Source of the DNA: SXOA01 sp046593355
GTDB taxonomy: Bacteria > Planctomycetota > Planctomycetia > Pirellulales > Pirellulaceae
DNA: 57,174 nucleotides
Reading direction: 5' to 3'
Assembly (NCBI GenBank): GCA_046593355.1
Contig: JBKJNY010000240.1
Location: forward strand, 1 to 57,174
Under the pieces are notes generated by a model, which was not told where the DNA came from, did not search any database, and saw nothing but the letters and a program-made list of their open reading frames with translations. The position numbers and the translations under genes are program-made. Of this stretch, positions 1 to 10,550 are shown one piece after another (position 1 is the stretch's first letter; the number at the start of each line of letters is the position of its first letter).

Positions 1-109
1 ACCAACCAATTACCGAGCCTCGCCTTGCGGGCGGCATTTTCCCATTGAGGTAAGTCTTGAAAGCTCATGGTGTTACTGCAATCCTACTATCCGCGCGCGC
101 TTCAGTCGG

Positions 110-3100
110 ATGATCCAAAACTTGTTCCTCACCACGGTCAGCGGCGTGCGGGCCTTTGATATCGGCACTTCGCAGGGGTATCTGGTGACCCTGGCCAACA
201 ACACCTCCGTGGACGGCCTCATCTTTGGAAACATCACGCTCCCGCTCTCGATTCATGTTGCCATCCCCGGTGGAGTGATGGCGGAGAATCAGGGATTAAA
301 TGCGCTCACCGGCACCGTGTCGCGCACGGGGGGCGACTTGACAATCCCCTTGGTCGTCACCCTCGCCAGCAGCGATACGACGGAAGCCAGCATGGCGGCC
401 AGCGTCACCATTCTGGCAGGGCAGACTTCCGCCACCTTCCCCATCAATGCGGTGGACGACAACCTGCTCGACGGCACCCAGCAGGTCAGCATCACCGCCT
501 CCGCCGCTCCCTACGGCAGCGTTTCGGACAGCATCGTGGTGACCGACCATGAGCTGATCAGCGTCTCGCTCGCGTCCCATTCGCTGCCGGAAGTCGGCGG
601 CCAGACCGTGGCCACGATTTCCCGCTCCAACACCGATAATTCCTTGGCGATGTTGATCACGCTCACCAGTTCCGATACCACGGAAGCGACCCTGCAACCC
701 TCGGTGACGATCCCCGCCGGCCAGGCCAGCATGACCGTGACGCTCAATGCCGTTGACGACCTCCTGTTCGACGGCACCCGCCAGACGGTAATCACCGGCT
801 CCGCGGTCGCCTATTTCAGCCTGAGCGACATTGTCAACATTGTCAGCGATGCCGATCCCTATCGCAATTTGCTCATCAACACCAATGCCTCGCCCGACAA
901 TGGGCGGCTGTACGAATATTCGCTCTCGGGAACGCGCGTGAATGACACTTCCATTCAGCCTGTCGCCGGCGGCGACTATCCCATCCGGGATCTGGTGCTG
1001 GATTCGTCGGGCAAAATTCAGATCTTCAACGGCACGTTCAATCCATACCTGACCACGATCGATGAAGTTGCCGGCACCCGCGCGGACCACACCGTCACGG
1101 GTTGGAGCACCGCCAATGTTGGTAGCTTTGGCGGGATCGTCAGCTTCGGCCAATACATCTTCGTGTCGGACATGGATACGGTTGGCGATCCGGAAAAGGG
1201 GATCATCCGCTTCGATACCACCGATTATTCATCGCTGCGGTTTGCCACCACCTTGGGCTTCAACAAGCTGACGCTCGGCTTCGACGGCCTGCTGTATGGT
1301 CTGGAAACCAATCAGCTGCGTGTTTACAACCCCGCCACGCTCGCGCTCGTCCGCACGCTGACGGTCCCCATCCTCGCACAGCCAATGACCATCGCGGTCA
1401 ATGCCGCGGGCGATATCTTCGCCGTCGCCCGCGACCAGAACATCTACCGTTACGACTCCAATTTCGTCCTGAACAAGACCGTCATTACCACGGGCTCCAT
1501 CCTGAATGAGATTGAACTATCCGCGGAAGGGCAGTTGGTAGTCTCCGGGCAGACCGGCGACGTGCTGGTACTGGACGAAGCCTTGATGGATACCCCGGTC
1601 AAGTTCTCGGTCAGTTCCACTCAGGCCTTCGTCGCCTTTAGAACTTTGCGGTCGGCCACCGGCCTGTCGCTCTTGATAGCTCCCACGACCTTTGTGGAAA
1701 GCGCCGGAGCCAATGCCGCCAGGGGCATGGTTTCCCGCCCCAGCGAGGGAAGCATCGCCGCGGCCCTCACCGTCAACCTCAGTAGCAGCGACACCACGGA
1801 AGCCAGCGTGCCGGCAACCGTGATTATTCCCGCCGGCAAAGTTTCGGTGACGTTTGCGATTGCCGCCGTGGACGACGCCGTGGGAGATGGGCCGCAAAAC
1901 GTGACCATCACAGCGGCAGCCAGCGGCCAGGCCAGTGGCAACACCATCCTGACCGTGACCGATGACGAGTTCAATTACTTCACCCTCTCCTTCGTTCCCA
2001 CTTCCATGTCCGAGTTCGGCGGCACGCTGACCGGCACCGTCACCCGCACCGTGCTGGATAACAGCGGGCCCGTCACGGTCAATCTCACTTCCGACGACAC
2101 CACGGAAGCGACCGTCCCCCTCACAGTGCTTATTCCCGCCAACCAGAACACCGCCAACTTCACGGTCACCGCCGTCGATGATGCGCTCCGCGACGGCACG
2201 CAGACCGCCAATATCACCGCCTCCGCCGCCGCCATTGCGTCCGGCAGCGGACCCGTCAGCGTCACCGACAACGAAGTCGATACGATCAGCATCAACATTG
2301 TGGCGGGCAGCATCAGCGAAAACGGCGGCTCCAGTTCCGGCACGGTGTTCCGAATCTTCCTGAACAACAGTTCGGCGCTCATCGTCACGCTGACCAGCGA
2401 TGACACGACCGAAGCCTCCGTCCCCGGCACCGTGACTATTCTTGCCGGCCAGAACAGCGTTAACTTCACCGTCAGCGGCGTCAACGATGCCCTCCGCGAC
2501 GGCACCCAGATCGCCAACATCACCGCGGCCGCCCCCGGCGTCGCCTCGGTCTCCGATGGTCTGGATGTCACCGATGACGAAGTGGATTTTCTGTCGCTCA
2601 GCTTCCTGCCCACTTCCATGAGCGAAAACGGCGGCACGCTGGTGGGCACGGTCACGCGGAATGCCCTCAGCAATCTCCTGCCGGTCGTTGTCACCCTGAA
2701 TTCCGCCGACACAAGCGAAGCGACCGTTCCTCCCACCGTCACCATCCTCGCCAATCAGAACAGCGCCACGTTTAACGTCACGGCCGTCAATGACGCGCTG
2801 CGGGACGGCACGCAAATCGCCACCATCGGCGCGAGCGCCGGCGGCTTTGCCTCGGGCAGCGGGCCGGTCAGCGTGACGGATGACGAAGTCGACACGATTT
2901 CGCTATCGATTGTCCCCGGCTCGATTTCCGAAAATGGGGGGACCGCCACCGGCACGGTCACGCGCGCGTTCTTGAACAATTCCGCGGCCCTCGTGGTGAA
3001 CCTCTCGAGTAGCGATACCGGCGAGGCCTCGGTGCCGCTCAGTGTCACCATTCTGGCCAATCAAATCAGCAGGACGTTCACGGTCACGGGCGTGAACGAT

Positions 3101-3982
3101 GCGGTACGCGACGGCACGCAGACCGCCGTCATTACCGCCTCCGCCGCGGGAGTGGCCTCCTCGAATGCGAACGTCTCCGTCACCGACGACGAGCTCGATA
3201 CGATCGCGCTTTCCCTCTCCACCGACTTGATGAGCGAAAGCGGCGGATCCATCACGGGAACCGTGACCCGCATCGACCTCGACAACTTGGCGGACCTGGT
3301 CGTTTCACTCTCCAGCAGCAACACCGGCGAAGCGACGGTTCCCTCGACCGTTACGATCCTGGCGAACCAGAATAGCAGGACGTTCACCATCACTGCCGTG
3401 GATGAGGCCGTGGCCGATCGCGCCCAGACTGTTACCATCACCGCCTCGGCAGCCGGCCATGCCTCGGTGAACAAGAACTTGATCGTCTCCGACAACGAAA
3501 CGCCCTTTCAGAACCCGCGGCATCCCCTGGATGTCACCGGGGACGGCTTTATCGTGGCCGGGGATGTGCTGGCGGTGATCAACATCATCAACGAGATCGG
3601 CACTGGGGCCGTCGGCATCATCATGCCGCAGTACTCCGGGCCGCCGATCTTCCCCGATACCAGCGGCGACAATGTCATCAGCGCCCTGGATGCCCTGCTC
3701 GTCATCAACTACCTCAACAACCCCCCACCCCCCGGCGGCGAAGGGGAGTTCGATGCTTTCGCGGCTTCCGCTCCCGCGGTGAGCGTTTCAGCCGGCAGCG
3801 TTTCATCCGGCCAAATTCCCGCCGCCGACACATCCGCTGCCGCCCTGCAAGCGCTGCTCGCGGACGATTCCTTCTGGCGACAGGCGAAATCCCGCACTCC
3901 TATCGCCTCAGAGGGCGATTCCGATTGGAATCATGTCGTGGCGGCTGTGGCGCGGGAGATTGCCCGCCGGCGGGGGGAATAG
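110..3982 (+). CDS. Secreted Calx-beta/beta-propeller/dockerin giant protein, 5'-truncated
   Basis: Probable extracellular or surface protein of 1290 visible residues. Two Calx-beta repeats (about residues 47-245) precede a beta-propeller-like region (about 250-520), then six further Calx-beta repeats (about 520-1130). A dockerin type I pair follows, with calcium-loop motifs DVTGDGFIVAGD and DTSGDNVISALD (about 1135-1210), and then a short conserved tail ending in a basic stretch. It is a tandem paralogue of the next gene and aligns only with that protein's residues from about 960 on, so the signal region and first 950 or so residues are missing. The ATG at 110 is not a credible start: the frame is open back to base 2, and SRMIQNLFLTT aligns with SPDGRTLVLAT of the paralogue. 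The gene probably begins outside the window. Calx-beta and dockerin domains bind calcium in known families; the role here is unknown. Confidence 0.85.
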   Translation: MIQNLFLTTVSGVRAFDIGTSQGYLVTLANNTSVDGLIFGNITLPLSIHVAIPGGVMAENQGLNALTGTVSRTGGDLTIPLVVTLASSDTTEASMAASVTILAGQTSATFPINAVDDNLLDGTQQVSITASAAPYGSVSDSIVVTDHELISVSLASHSLPEVGGQTVATISRSNTDNSLAMLITLTSSDTTEATLQPSVTIPAGQASMTVTLNAVDDLLFDGTRQTVITGSAVAYFSLSDIVNIVSDADPYRNLLINTNASPDNGRLYEYSLSGTRVNDTSIQPVAGGDYPIRDLVLDSSGKIQIFNGTFNPYLTTIDEVAGTRADHTVTGWSTANVGSFGGIVSFGQYIFVSDMDTVGDPEKGIIRFDTTDYSSLRFATTLGFNKLTLGFDGLLYGLETNQLRVYNPATLALVRTLTVPILAQPMTIAVNAAGDIFAVARDQNIYRYDSNFVLNKTVITTGSILNEIELSAEGQLVVSGQTGDVLVLDEALMDTPVKFSVSSTQAFVAFRTLRSATGLSLLIAPTTFVESAGANAARGMVSRPSEGSIAAALTVNLSSSDTTEASVPATVIIPAGKVSVTFAIAAVDDAVGDGPQNVTITAAASGQASGNTILTVTDDEFNYFTLSFVPTSMSEFGGTLTGTVTRTVLDNSGPVTVNLTSDDTTEATVPLTVLIPANQNTANFTVTAVDDALRDGTQTANITASAAAIASGSGPVSVTDNEVDTISINIVAGSISENGGSSSGTVFRIFLNNSSALIVTLTSDDTTEASVPGTVTILAGQNSVNFTVSGVNDALRDGTQIANITAAAPGVASVSDGLDVTDDEVDFLSLSFLPTSMSENGGTLVGTVTRNALSNLLPVVVTLNSADTSEATVPPTVTILANQNSATFNVTAVNDALRDGTQIATIGASAGGFASGSGPVSVTDDEVDTISLSIVPGSISENGGTATGTVTRAFLNNSAALVVNLSSSDTGEASVPLSVTILANQISRTFTVTGVNDAVRDGTQTAVITASAAGVASSNANVSVTDDELDTIALSLSTDLMSESGGSITGTVTRIDLDNLADLVVSLSSSNTGEATVPSTVTILANQNSRTFTITAVDEAVADRAQTVTITASAAGHASVNKNLIVSDNETPFQNPRHPLDVTGDGFIVAGDVLAVINIINEIGTGAVGIIMPQYSGPPIFPDTSGDNVISALDALLVINYLNNPPPPGGEGEFDAFAASAPAVSVSAGSVSSGQIPAADTSAAALQALLADDSFWRQAKSRTPIASEGDSDWNHVVAAVAREIARRRGE

Positions 3983-4007
3983 GGCCTGCTTCCCGACTTT
4001 CCCAGAG

Positions 4008-4112
4008 GTGGCACGCCCACGGCTTTGCGTGGGCGTGAGTCTTTTTCAGGCCCACTATTGGTGCCGCCAAGCGTTGCGACGCCACGCCCACGCAAAGCCG
4101 TGGGCGTGCCAC
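4008..4112. repeat. Nested palindromic repeat, family A, copy 1
   Basis: Two 30-bp arms (4008-4037 and 4083-4112) are perfect reverse complements. Each arm is itself a hairpin: CACGCCCACG, a 6-nt loop, then CGTGGGCGTG. The arms are separated by 45 bp. The element sits in the 394-bp spacer between the two tandem Calx-beta genes; the rest of that spacer shows nothing recognisable except the purine-rich AGGAAG just before the next ATG. A second copy lies at 42920-42995. Confidence 0.9.
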
Positions 4113-4376
4113 CCAGTTTCGGCGACATTTATCCTATTGCTGGTCGTAAGTGGTGTTTGTCAAAGAACTTAAACGTCGTAAGTCTCCACGCTCAATTTCG
4201 TTGCAGCCCTCATCGTCTGTAGTTATTACACACTATCTCCCGTCTTGGGCCGACGGTCCATCGCGGGGGTTTTGTTCGCTAGCGCAAGTGGGGTGGACCG
4301 CGTCCGAGGGCTCGCCTCAATCGCTATTTTCCCGCCTCGATTGCTTGCTTGATTTTGCCGCTCAGGAAGACACTTC

Positions 4377-7300
4377 ATGCCCGCCTCTCGCAAATCCGCG
4401 CGCCGTCTCTGGAACCTTCGCCAAAAAAATCTCGGCCCGCTGCGCCGACGACGAACCTTGCGATTGGAATCGCTCGAATCCCGGCTGGCGCTCGTCGGCG
4501 ATATCGTCGGCACGGTGTTTGGCGATCTCAATTCCAACGGCCTGTTTGAGCCGCTGGCCGGAGAGGTCGGCGCGGCCAACCAGTTGGTTTATCTCGATGC
4601 CAACAGTAGCGGCACGCTGGATACCGGCGAAGCGCGCATGTTGACCACCGGCACCGGAACCTACGCTTTCCCCGGCGAGGCGGACGGCTCGTACAACGTC
4701 CGACTGGTGCTCGATGCCGTGACGGACCAGACGGTTCCCACGATCAATGCCGGGCCGAATCCCTTCGCCACCTTGCCGAACATCGTCGATCACGTTTTTG
4801 ATGGCACCACCGGCATCGACTATGCCGCGACCTCGGCCGGCAACATCGAGCGCTATGACTCCCGCATCGGCAAGCTTCTCGCGCCGTTCCCGGTCGGCGT
4901 CAGCCCGGGCGGGCTCGATATCACTCCCGACGGCCGCTACCTGTACGTTGCCGAGCAGCAGCCGGGGACCACGCAGTCGTTTGTCCGCAAGGTAGATACG
5001 CAGACGGGGGCGGTCACCAACCTGGCGTTTGACCGCATCGGGGCCGAATCCGGCTCGTTCGACGTGACGATCCTCAACAACGGCAAGGCGTTCTTCACCA
5101 CGCGGCAGGCCGGCGCCGCGCGCGGGAACCTGCGTGAGATCACCTTGGCCACCGACGCGATTGCCATCCGCGGCGGCCTGATCGGCGCTGCCGACATCGC
5201 CCCCGCCACCCGACTCAATCGCAACAGCAACCGCAGCGCGGTGGTCCTCACCGAGCCCGACGCCACCGGCAACGTCTTCTTCTACAAGACGGCCACCGAT
5301 TCCTTCACGGCCCGCCTGACCTTGGGCACGGGCCTCTTTCTCGCCCCGGCCGCCATCAGCCGCGACGGCAACCGCTCCGCAGTGGCCACGAGCGCCGGCG
5401 TGCGGATCATCAACACCAACACGGCCATTCCCACCGTGGTCCGGACCTTGGCTCCCCAGCTCGGCGGGCTGGTCTTCGACCCCTTTCGGAATCGGCTCTA
5501 TGTCGGCAACGACGTCACCGACAACTTGGTCGCCTTTGACTACGACGCGGCCGACATCTTCACCTCGCAATTCACCATTGCGATCGGGCAAAACATCACC
5601 GGTTCGCTGCGATACTTCCAATTGGATATTGCCGCCAATGGAAAAACTCTGACTCTGGGAACGGCCACCGGCATGCGTTCCTATCCGCTCTACGCCCAGA
5701 CCTCGCGGTTCGTGACCGTCGCTGGCGGCCCCGTCGTCGTCCCCGATTTTGGCGTCCACGGGTTCCCCAATATCGTGGCCACGGGAACGCCGGACTATTA
5801 CGCGATGAGCCGCACGGCCATCAGGCTCACCGTCGCCCTCCCCGCCAACGGCGTGATCCCCAACGACCGCGACCCCAATCTGACGCAAACCCTCACCGCC
5901 CGCCTGGTCCGGCAAGCGACCAAGGGGTTCGTTTCCCTCAATCCCGATGGCACCTTCGTCTATGACACCTCCGCGGTGATGGATGTCAAAGATACGTTCG
6001 AATACGTGGTCAACGACGGCTGGGAGGACTCCGCCCCGATCACCGCCACGATCGCCCGCGTTTCCAACAAAGGCTCCTCCATCAGCGGGCGGGAGTTCCT
6101 GGACGGCAATGATAACGGCGTTTACGAGCCCGGCTTGGGCGAAACTCCCATCGCGGGAGCCCGCGTCTTCCTCGATCTCAACAACAACGGCTATTGGGAT
6201 CCGCCGACGGACCCCTTCCTGTTCACTTCCGCGGACGGCACCTATAGCTTCAACGGAATTGCCGCCGGAACTTACCATGTGCGATCCGAAGTGCCGGCGG
6301 GTAATCGTCCCACCTCGCCGATTGCCCCAGTCAACTTTGGCACGCTGCTGCCGTTGACCGGGGTCAAAGACGTTGTCTTTGACTTCTCCGATGCTCGGCT
6401 CATGTACGTCTTGATGTCGTCAGGCAGTCTCTTGCGCTATAGCCTGGCGACAAATGAGTACCTGGCTCCCATTCAACTGCCGGGCACGCCCGCGGCGATC
6501 GCCGCCTTGGGTAGCCTGCTCGTGGTGGTTGATAGCCAGGAAGTCGCGAACAAGAGCTTTGTGTATGTCGTGAATTCGGCCGACGGCTCGGTCACAACGC
6601 TCGACTTCGACACGCCCGGCGCGGAAACCGGCCCGGTGGATGTTGCCATCGCCAGCGGAAACAAGTTCTTCGTCACGACCGGCAACAGCGCTGCGGGCAG
6701 CAACCCGCTTCATCAGTTCATTCAGAATTCCGATCTCACCTTCACCCATACCTTGCGCCCGGTGCCCGTGGGAAGCGGCGTGGGCGGAACCATTGCGGCC
6801 GATACCAGGATGACCGGCCGGGGCCAAATTCTCTTTCAAGAAGGAAACGCGGCCGGCAGCATCTTCCGATACGACGGCACCACCGACACATTTATTGACG
6901 GCCCGGACACGCGTGCCGCTGTCGCCGGAACGCAAACCGCAGCCGGCGGCTTGATCGCCGGACAGGCGGTCTTCGCCAGCAACCAGTTCGGGCCCTCGAT
7001 CTTTGACGGCTCGTACGACGCCACGCAGATTTTCTTGAATAGCTTCAATGCCGGTCTGGCTTTCAGCCCGAATCTGCCGCTGCTCTATGCCGCGGATGGC
7101 GGTCCCGCCGATGCGCTGATTGGTTACTTCGGGCCCAGCGGCCAGGAAATCTTCCGCGTAACTGTCGGAGAGGACCTGGCAACCGCGCCCCTCCAGCTGG
7201 CGACCATCTCCCCGGACGGCAGGACTCTGGTGCTGGCCACTCCAGGCGGTCTGCGAGTTTTCGATATCGGGTTGCCGGGCAACAACGACGTCGTCCTACG

Positions 7301-10300
7301 CGAAGATACGTCCATCAGTGGAATCGATTTTGGTCAGGAGACGATTCCCACGACGCTGGACATTGATGTCCCTGGCGGCGTGATGTCCGAGGACCAGGGA
7401 ACCAACGCCTTGACGGGTGTATTGACGCGCACCGGCCCCGATCTGTCCCTGGATATGTTCGTCAATCTCTTTACCAGTGATCCCTCTCGGGTCGGGGTGC
7501 CGATCACGGTCTTGATTCCCGCGGGCCAGGCGTCCGTCACTTTCCCTATCGACGCGATCGACAATACGGTCGTCGACGCCACCAACCACGTCACGATCAC
7601 CGCCACGAGCACCGGCGCGATTCCCCTCGTTGATACCGACTTCATCATCGTCAACGACCACGAAACCCTCGCCGTCAATATCATCACTCCCACCTTCGCT
7701 GAAGTTGGCGGCAGCTCGACGGCGAGTGTGACGCGCTCCAACACCAACATTGCTTTGCCGCTCGTCGTCACGCTCACCAGCTCCGATACCAGCGAAGCGA
7801 CGGTCCCCGCCACGGTCACGATTCTCGCCAACGAGACCTCGGCCTCGTTCACCATCACCGCCGTCGATGACGCGATCTTCGACGGCACCCGTTCCGCGGT
7901 CATTTCCGGCGCGGCGGCCGGCTATCTGAGCGTGAACGGCACGGTGTTCGTCGTCAGCAACGCCGATTCCTACCGCAACATCCTGGTCACCACCGTTCCC
8001 TCGCTGCACAACTCGCGGCTGCGGGTGTATTCCCCCGCGGGGGTCCAGGTGAGCGATATCCCGGTCCCTGTCGGCGCGGGCGGGGACGAGCCCGTGCGGG
8101 ATCTGGTCGTGGATGCTGCCGGCAACGTCAAATTCTATAACGGCACGAATGACGTCGTACTTTCCACCTTGGATCCCCGCCGCGGCACGTTCACCAGCAA
8201 CACCACCGCCGGCTGGAGCACGGCCAATGTTTCCTCCTTTGGCGGCATCGCGTCGCTTGGCAATTTCATCTTTGCCACGGATATGGCGACCGGCACGGGA
8301 GCCGACTTGCAGCAAGGGCTGATTCGCTTCGACATCACGAACAATACCTTCGCCCGCTTTGCCACGACGAAGGACTTCATCGATGTCGCAGCCGGGCAGG
8401 ACGGCCTGATCTATGCCTTTGAATTCACGCCAGTAGTTCTCCCGGCACTTCCCGCGCCCCCGTACAACGTGCAGGTCTACAACCCGGCGACCCTGGCCTT
8501 CATCCGCCCGGTCACGCTCGCCAGCCCCAAGCTGCCGCTGGCGATCGCGGTAAATCCCCAGGGACTCATCTACGCCGTCGTCGGCGACAACCTGATTTAC
8601 GAGTTCGCCGCCAACGGCTCGCTGCTCCGCTCGCTCTCGACCGGCGGTGATAACCTCAACGACCTCGACATCTCTCCCGCCGGGCAATTGATCGCCGCGG
8701 GCGCGACCGGATCGGTCGTGGTGATGAACGACCCTGGACATGACCTCCCCACTTCCTTCACCGTCGGCAGTACGCAGGCCTTTGTCGCCTTTGGCAACTT
8801 GAACAGCGCCGTCGGACTCACGCTCTCCGTTTCGCCCACGACCTTTTCGGAAGCGGGCGGAATTGCCGCCAGCGCCGCCACGGTCACGCGGCCCAGCCTG
8901 GCCGATCTGAGTGTCTCGCTCACCGTCAGCCTCGCCACCAGCGACACCACCGAAGCCGACGTCCAGCAAATTGTCACGATTCCCGCCGGCCGGGTCACCG
9001 CTTCGTTCAACATCCTGGCCATCGACGACGCCATCGGCGACTTTTCGCAAACGGTCACCCTGACGGCAGTCGCCCCCGGTCAGATCGGAGCTGCCGAGAC
9101 TCTGACCGTTCTGGATGACGAGATCAACTACTTCACGGTTTCCAGCTCGCCTTCCTCCATGCCGGAAAACGGCGGCGCGGCCATCGGCACCGTGACCCGT
9201 TTTGTGCTGGATAACAGCCTCCCCCAGGTCGTGAACTTGGCCAGCAACGACGCCACGGAAGCCACGGTTCCCGCCACGGCGACGATTCTGGCAGGTCAAA
9301 ATAGCGTCACGTTCCCAATCACCGCGGTGGACGACGCCATCCGCGACGCCACGCAGAACCCGGTCATCACCGCCTCCGCTGCCGGCATGAGCAATGGGAC
9401 GGCTGCCATTGCCGTGACCGATGACGAGATCGACAATATCACCCTGGCCATCGTCCCCGGCTCGATCTCGGAGAATGGCGGGGCGGCCACGGGCACGGTC
9501 ACTCGGTTTGTGGGCAGCAACGCCGCGGCGCTCGTGGTCAATCTTTCCAGCAACGACACCACGGAAGCCACGGTTCCCGCCAGCGTCACGATTCTCGCCG
9601 GACAGAACAGCGCCAACTTCACCGTCTCGGGAATCAACGACGCGCTCCGCGATTTCAACCAGGCGGTCATCGTGACCGCGTCGGCAGCAGGCGTCGCAAA
9701 CACCACTGCCGGCGTCACGGTCACGGATGACGAGCTCGACCTCCTGGTAATCAGCTTCGTGGATAACTTCATGATGGAAAACGGCGGCACCATCTCCGCC
9801 ACCGTGACCCGCACGGTGTTTGACAACTCCCTTCCGCAAGTGGTCAACCTCTCCAGCAGCGACTTGACCGAAGCGACGGTGCCCGCCACGGTGACGATTC
9901 TGGCGAACCAGAACTCGATGACGTTTACGATCAATGCGGTCGATGATGCCGTCGCTATTGGGGATGGCCCCCAGACGGTCACGATCACCGGCACCGCCGC
10001 CGGCTTCGCGACGGCCAACGGGGACATCCTGGTGGGGGACAACGAGCGGCCCTTTCAAAACCAGCGGAACCCCCTGGATGTGGACGTCAGCGGCGGCGTA
10101 TTCGCCCTCGACGCTCTCAAGATCATCAACGTCATCAACGAAATCGGCACCGGCGATGCGGCCACCATCATGGCCTCGTACAGCGGTCCCCCGATTTTTC
10201 CCGACACCAACGGCGATAACTCCATCACCGCCAACGACGTTCTGCTGGTCATCAACTTCCTGAACATCCCGCCGCCCCCCGGCCCAGAAGGGGAAGCCGA

Positions 10301-10550
10301 TGCAGTGACCTTCTCTCCCGCGGCTTTGCTGACGTCGCCTGCGAACACGACGGTGCCGCAGCCCCGTGCCATCTCCCAGCCGCGGCCCATGATTAGCGGC
10401 GCGAATGCCGCCGCGGTGCTGGCCATTGTGAGCGAGAACGACCATCACTCCGCCCTGGAGGATGCTCCCCGCGGCAAGCAACGGCGTGGCGACTGGGACG
10501 AGCTCGTGGGAGATCTGGCGACCGACCTCGTCATGCGGCGGCGGGATTAG
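4377..10550 (+). CDS. LEPR-XLL-type secreted giant: SdrD-like, propeller, Calx-beta and dockerin
   Basis: 2057-residue probable exported protein. The basic N-terminus carries LESLESRLAL (residues 30-39), a version of the planctomycete LEPR-XLL sorting-type motif. Next come an SdrD B-like domain (about 41-110), a propeller-like region (about 130-475), a cadherin-like domain (about 477-560), a second SdrD B-like domain (about 566-640), a second propeller (about 645-985), two Calx-beta repeats (about 990-1195), a third propeller (about 1199-1472), four Calx-beta repeats (about 1480-1890) and a dockerin pair (about 1898-1972, with DTNGDNSITANDVLLVIN). The start is supported by AGGAAG nine bases before the ATG and by the basic N-terminus. 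It is a tandem paralogue of the upstream gene, with six rather than eight Calx-beta units. Role unknown; adhesion or matrix assembly is an inference from the domains. Confidence 0.9.
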   Translation: MPASRKSARRLWNLRQKNLGPLRRRRTLRLESLESRLALVGDIVGTVFGDLNSNGLFEPLAGEVGAANQLVYLDANSSGTLDTGEARMLTTGTGTYAFPGEADGSYNVRLVLDAVTDQTVPTINAGPNPFATLPNIVDHVFDGTTGIDYAATSAGNIERYDSRIGKLLAPFPVGVSPGGLDITPDGRYLYVAEQQPGTTQSFVRKVDTQTGAVTNLAFDRIGAESGSFDVTILNNGKAFFTTRQAGAARGNLREITLATDAIAIRGGLIGAADIAPATRLNRNSNRSAVVLTEPDATGNVFFYKTATDSFTARLTLGTGLFLAPAAISRDGNRSAVATSAGVRIINTNTAIPTVVRTLAPQLGGLVFDPFRNRLYVGNDVTDNLVAFDYDAADIFTSQFTIAIGQNITGSLRYFQLDIAANGKTLTLGTATGMRSYPLYAQTSRFVTVAGGPVVVPDFGVHGFPNIVATGTPDYYAMSRTAIRLTVALPANGVIPNDRDPNLTQTLTARLVRQATKGFVSLNPDGTFVYDTSAVMDVKDTFEYVVNDGWEDSAPITATIARVSNKGSSISGREFLDGNDNGVYEPGLGETPIAGARVFLDLNNNGYWDPPTDPFLFTSADGTYSFNGIAAGTYHVRSEVPAGNRPTSPIAPVNFGTLLPLTGVKDVVFDFSDARLMYVLMSSGSLLRYSLATNEYLAPIQLPGTPAAIAALGSLLVVVDSQEVANKSFVYVVNSADGSVTTLDFDTPGAETGPVDVAIASGNKFFVTTGNSAAGSNPLHQFIQNSDLTFTHTLRPVPVGSGVGGTIAADTRMTGRGQILFQEGNAAGSIFRYDGTTDTFIDGPDTRAAVAGTQTAAGGLIAGQAVFASNQFGPSIFDGSYDATQIFLNSFNAGLAFSPNLPLLYAADGGPADALIGYFGPSGQEIFRVTVGEDLATAPLQLATISPDGRTLVLATPGGLRVFDIGLPGNNDVVLREDTSISGIDFGQETIPTTLDIDVPGGVMSEDQGTNALTGVLTRTGPDLSLDMFVNLFTSDPSRVGVPITVLIPAGQASVTFPIDAIDNTVVDATNHVTITATSTGAIPLVDTDFIIVNDHETLAVNIITPTFAEVGGSSTASVTRSNTNIALPLVVTLTSSDTSEATVPATVTILANETSASFTITAVDDAIFDGTRSAVISGAAAGYLSVNGTVFVVSNADSYRNILVTTVPSLHNSRLRVYSPAGVQVSDIPVPVGAGGDEPVRDLVVDAAGNVKFYNGTNDVVLSTLDPRRGTFTSNTTAGWSTANVSSFGGIASLGNFIFATDMATGTGADLQQGLIRFDITNNTFARFATTKDFIDVAAGQDGLIYAFEFTPVVLPALPAPPYNVQVYNPATLAFIRPVTLASPKLPLAIAVNPQGLIYAVVGDNLIYEFAANGSLLRSLSTGGDNLNDLDISPAGQLIAAGATGSVVVMNDPGHDLPTSFTVGSTQAFVAFGNLNSAVGLTLSVSPTTFSEAGGIAASAATVTRPSLADLSVSLTVSLATSDTTEADVQQIVTIPAGRVTASFNILAIDDAIGDFSQTVTLTAVAPGQIGAAETLTVLDDEINYFTVSSSPSSMPENGGAAIGTVTRFVLDNSLPQVVNLASNDATEATVPATATILAGQNSVTFPITAVDDAIRDATQNPVITASAAGMSNGTAAIAVTDDEIDNITLAIVPGSISENGGAATGTVTRFVGSNAAALVVNLSSNDTTEATVPASVTILAGQNSANFTVSGINDALRDFNQAVIVTASAAGVANTTAGVTVTDDELDLLVISFVDNFMMENGGTISATVTRTVFDNSLPQVVNLSSSDLTEATVPATVTILANQNSMTFTINAVDDAVAIGDGPQTVTITGTAAGFATANGDILVGDNERPFQNQRNPLDVDVSGGVFALDALKIINVINEIGTGDAATIMASYSGPPIFPDTNGDNSITANDVLLVINFLNIPPPPGPEGEADAVTFSPAALLTSPANTTVPQPRAISQPRPMISGANAAAVLAIVSENDHHSALEDAPRGKQRRGDWDELVGDLATDLVMRRRD

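Noticed and set aside
7296..10481. 1061-codon open frame on the minus strand under the second giant gene
   Set aside because: Antisense shadow of a GC-rich repeat gene: composition is Gly/Arg/Asp/Val-rich, repetitive, and follows the Calx-beta repeats of the plus strand. The same applies to minus 4362-6278 and 1517-2815.
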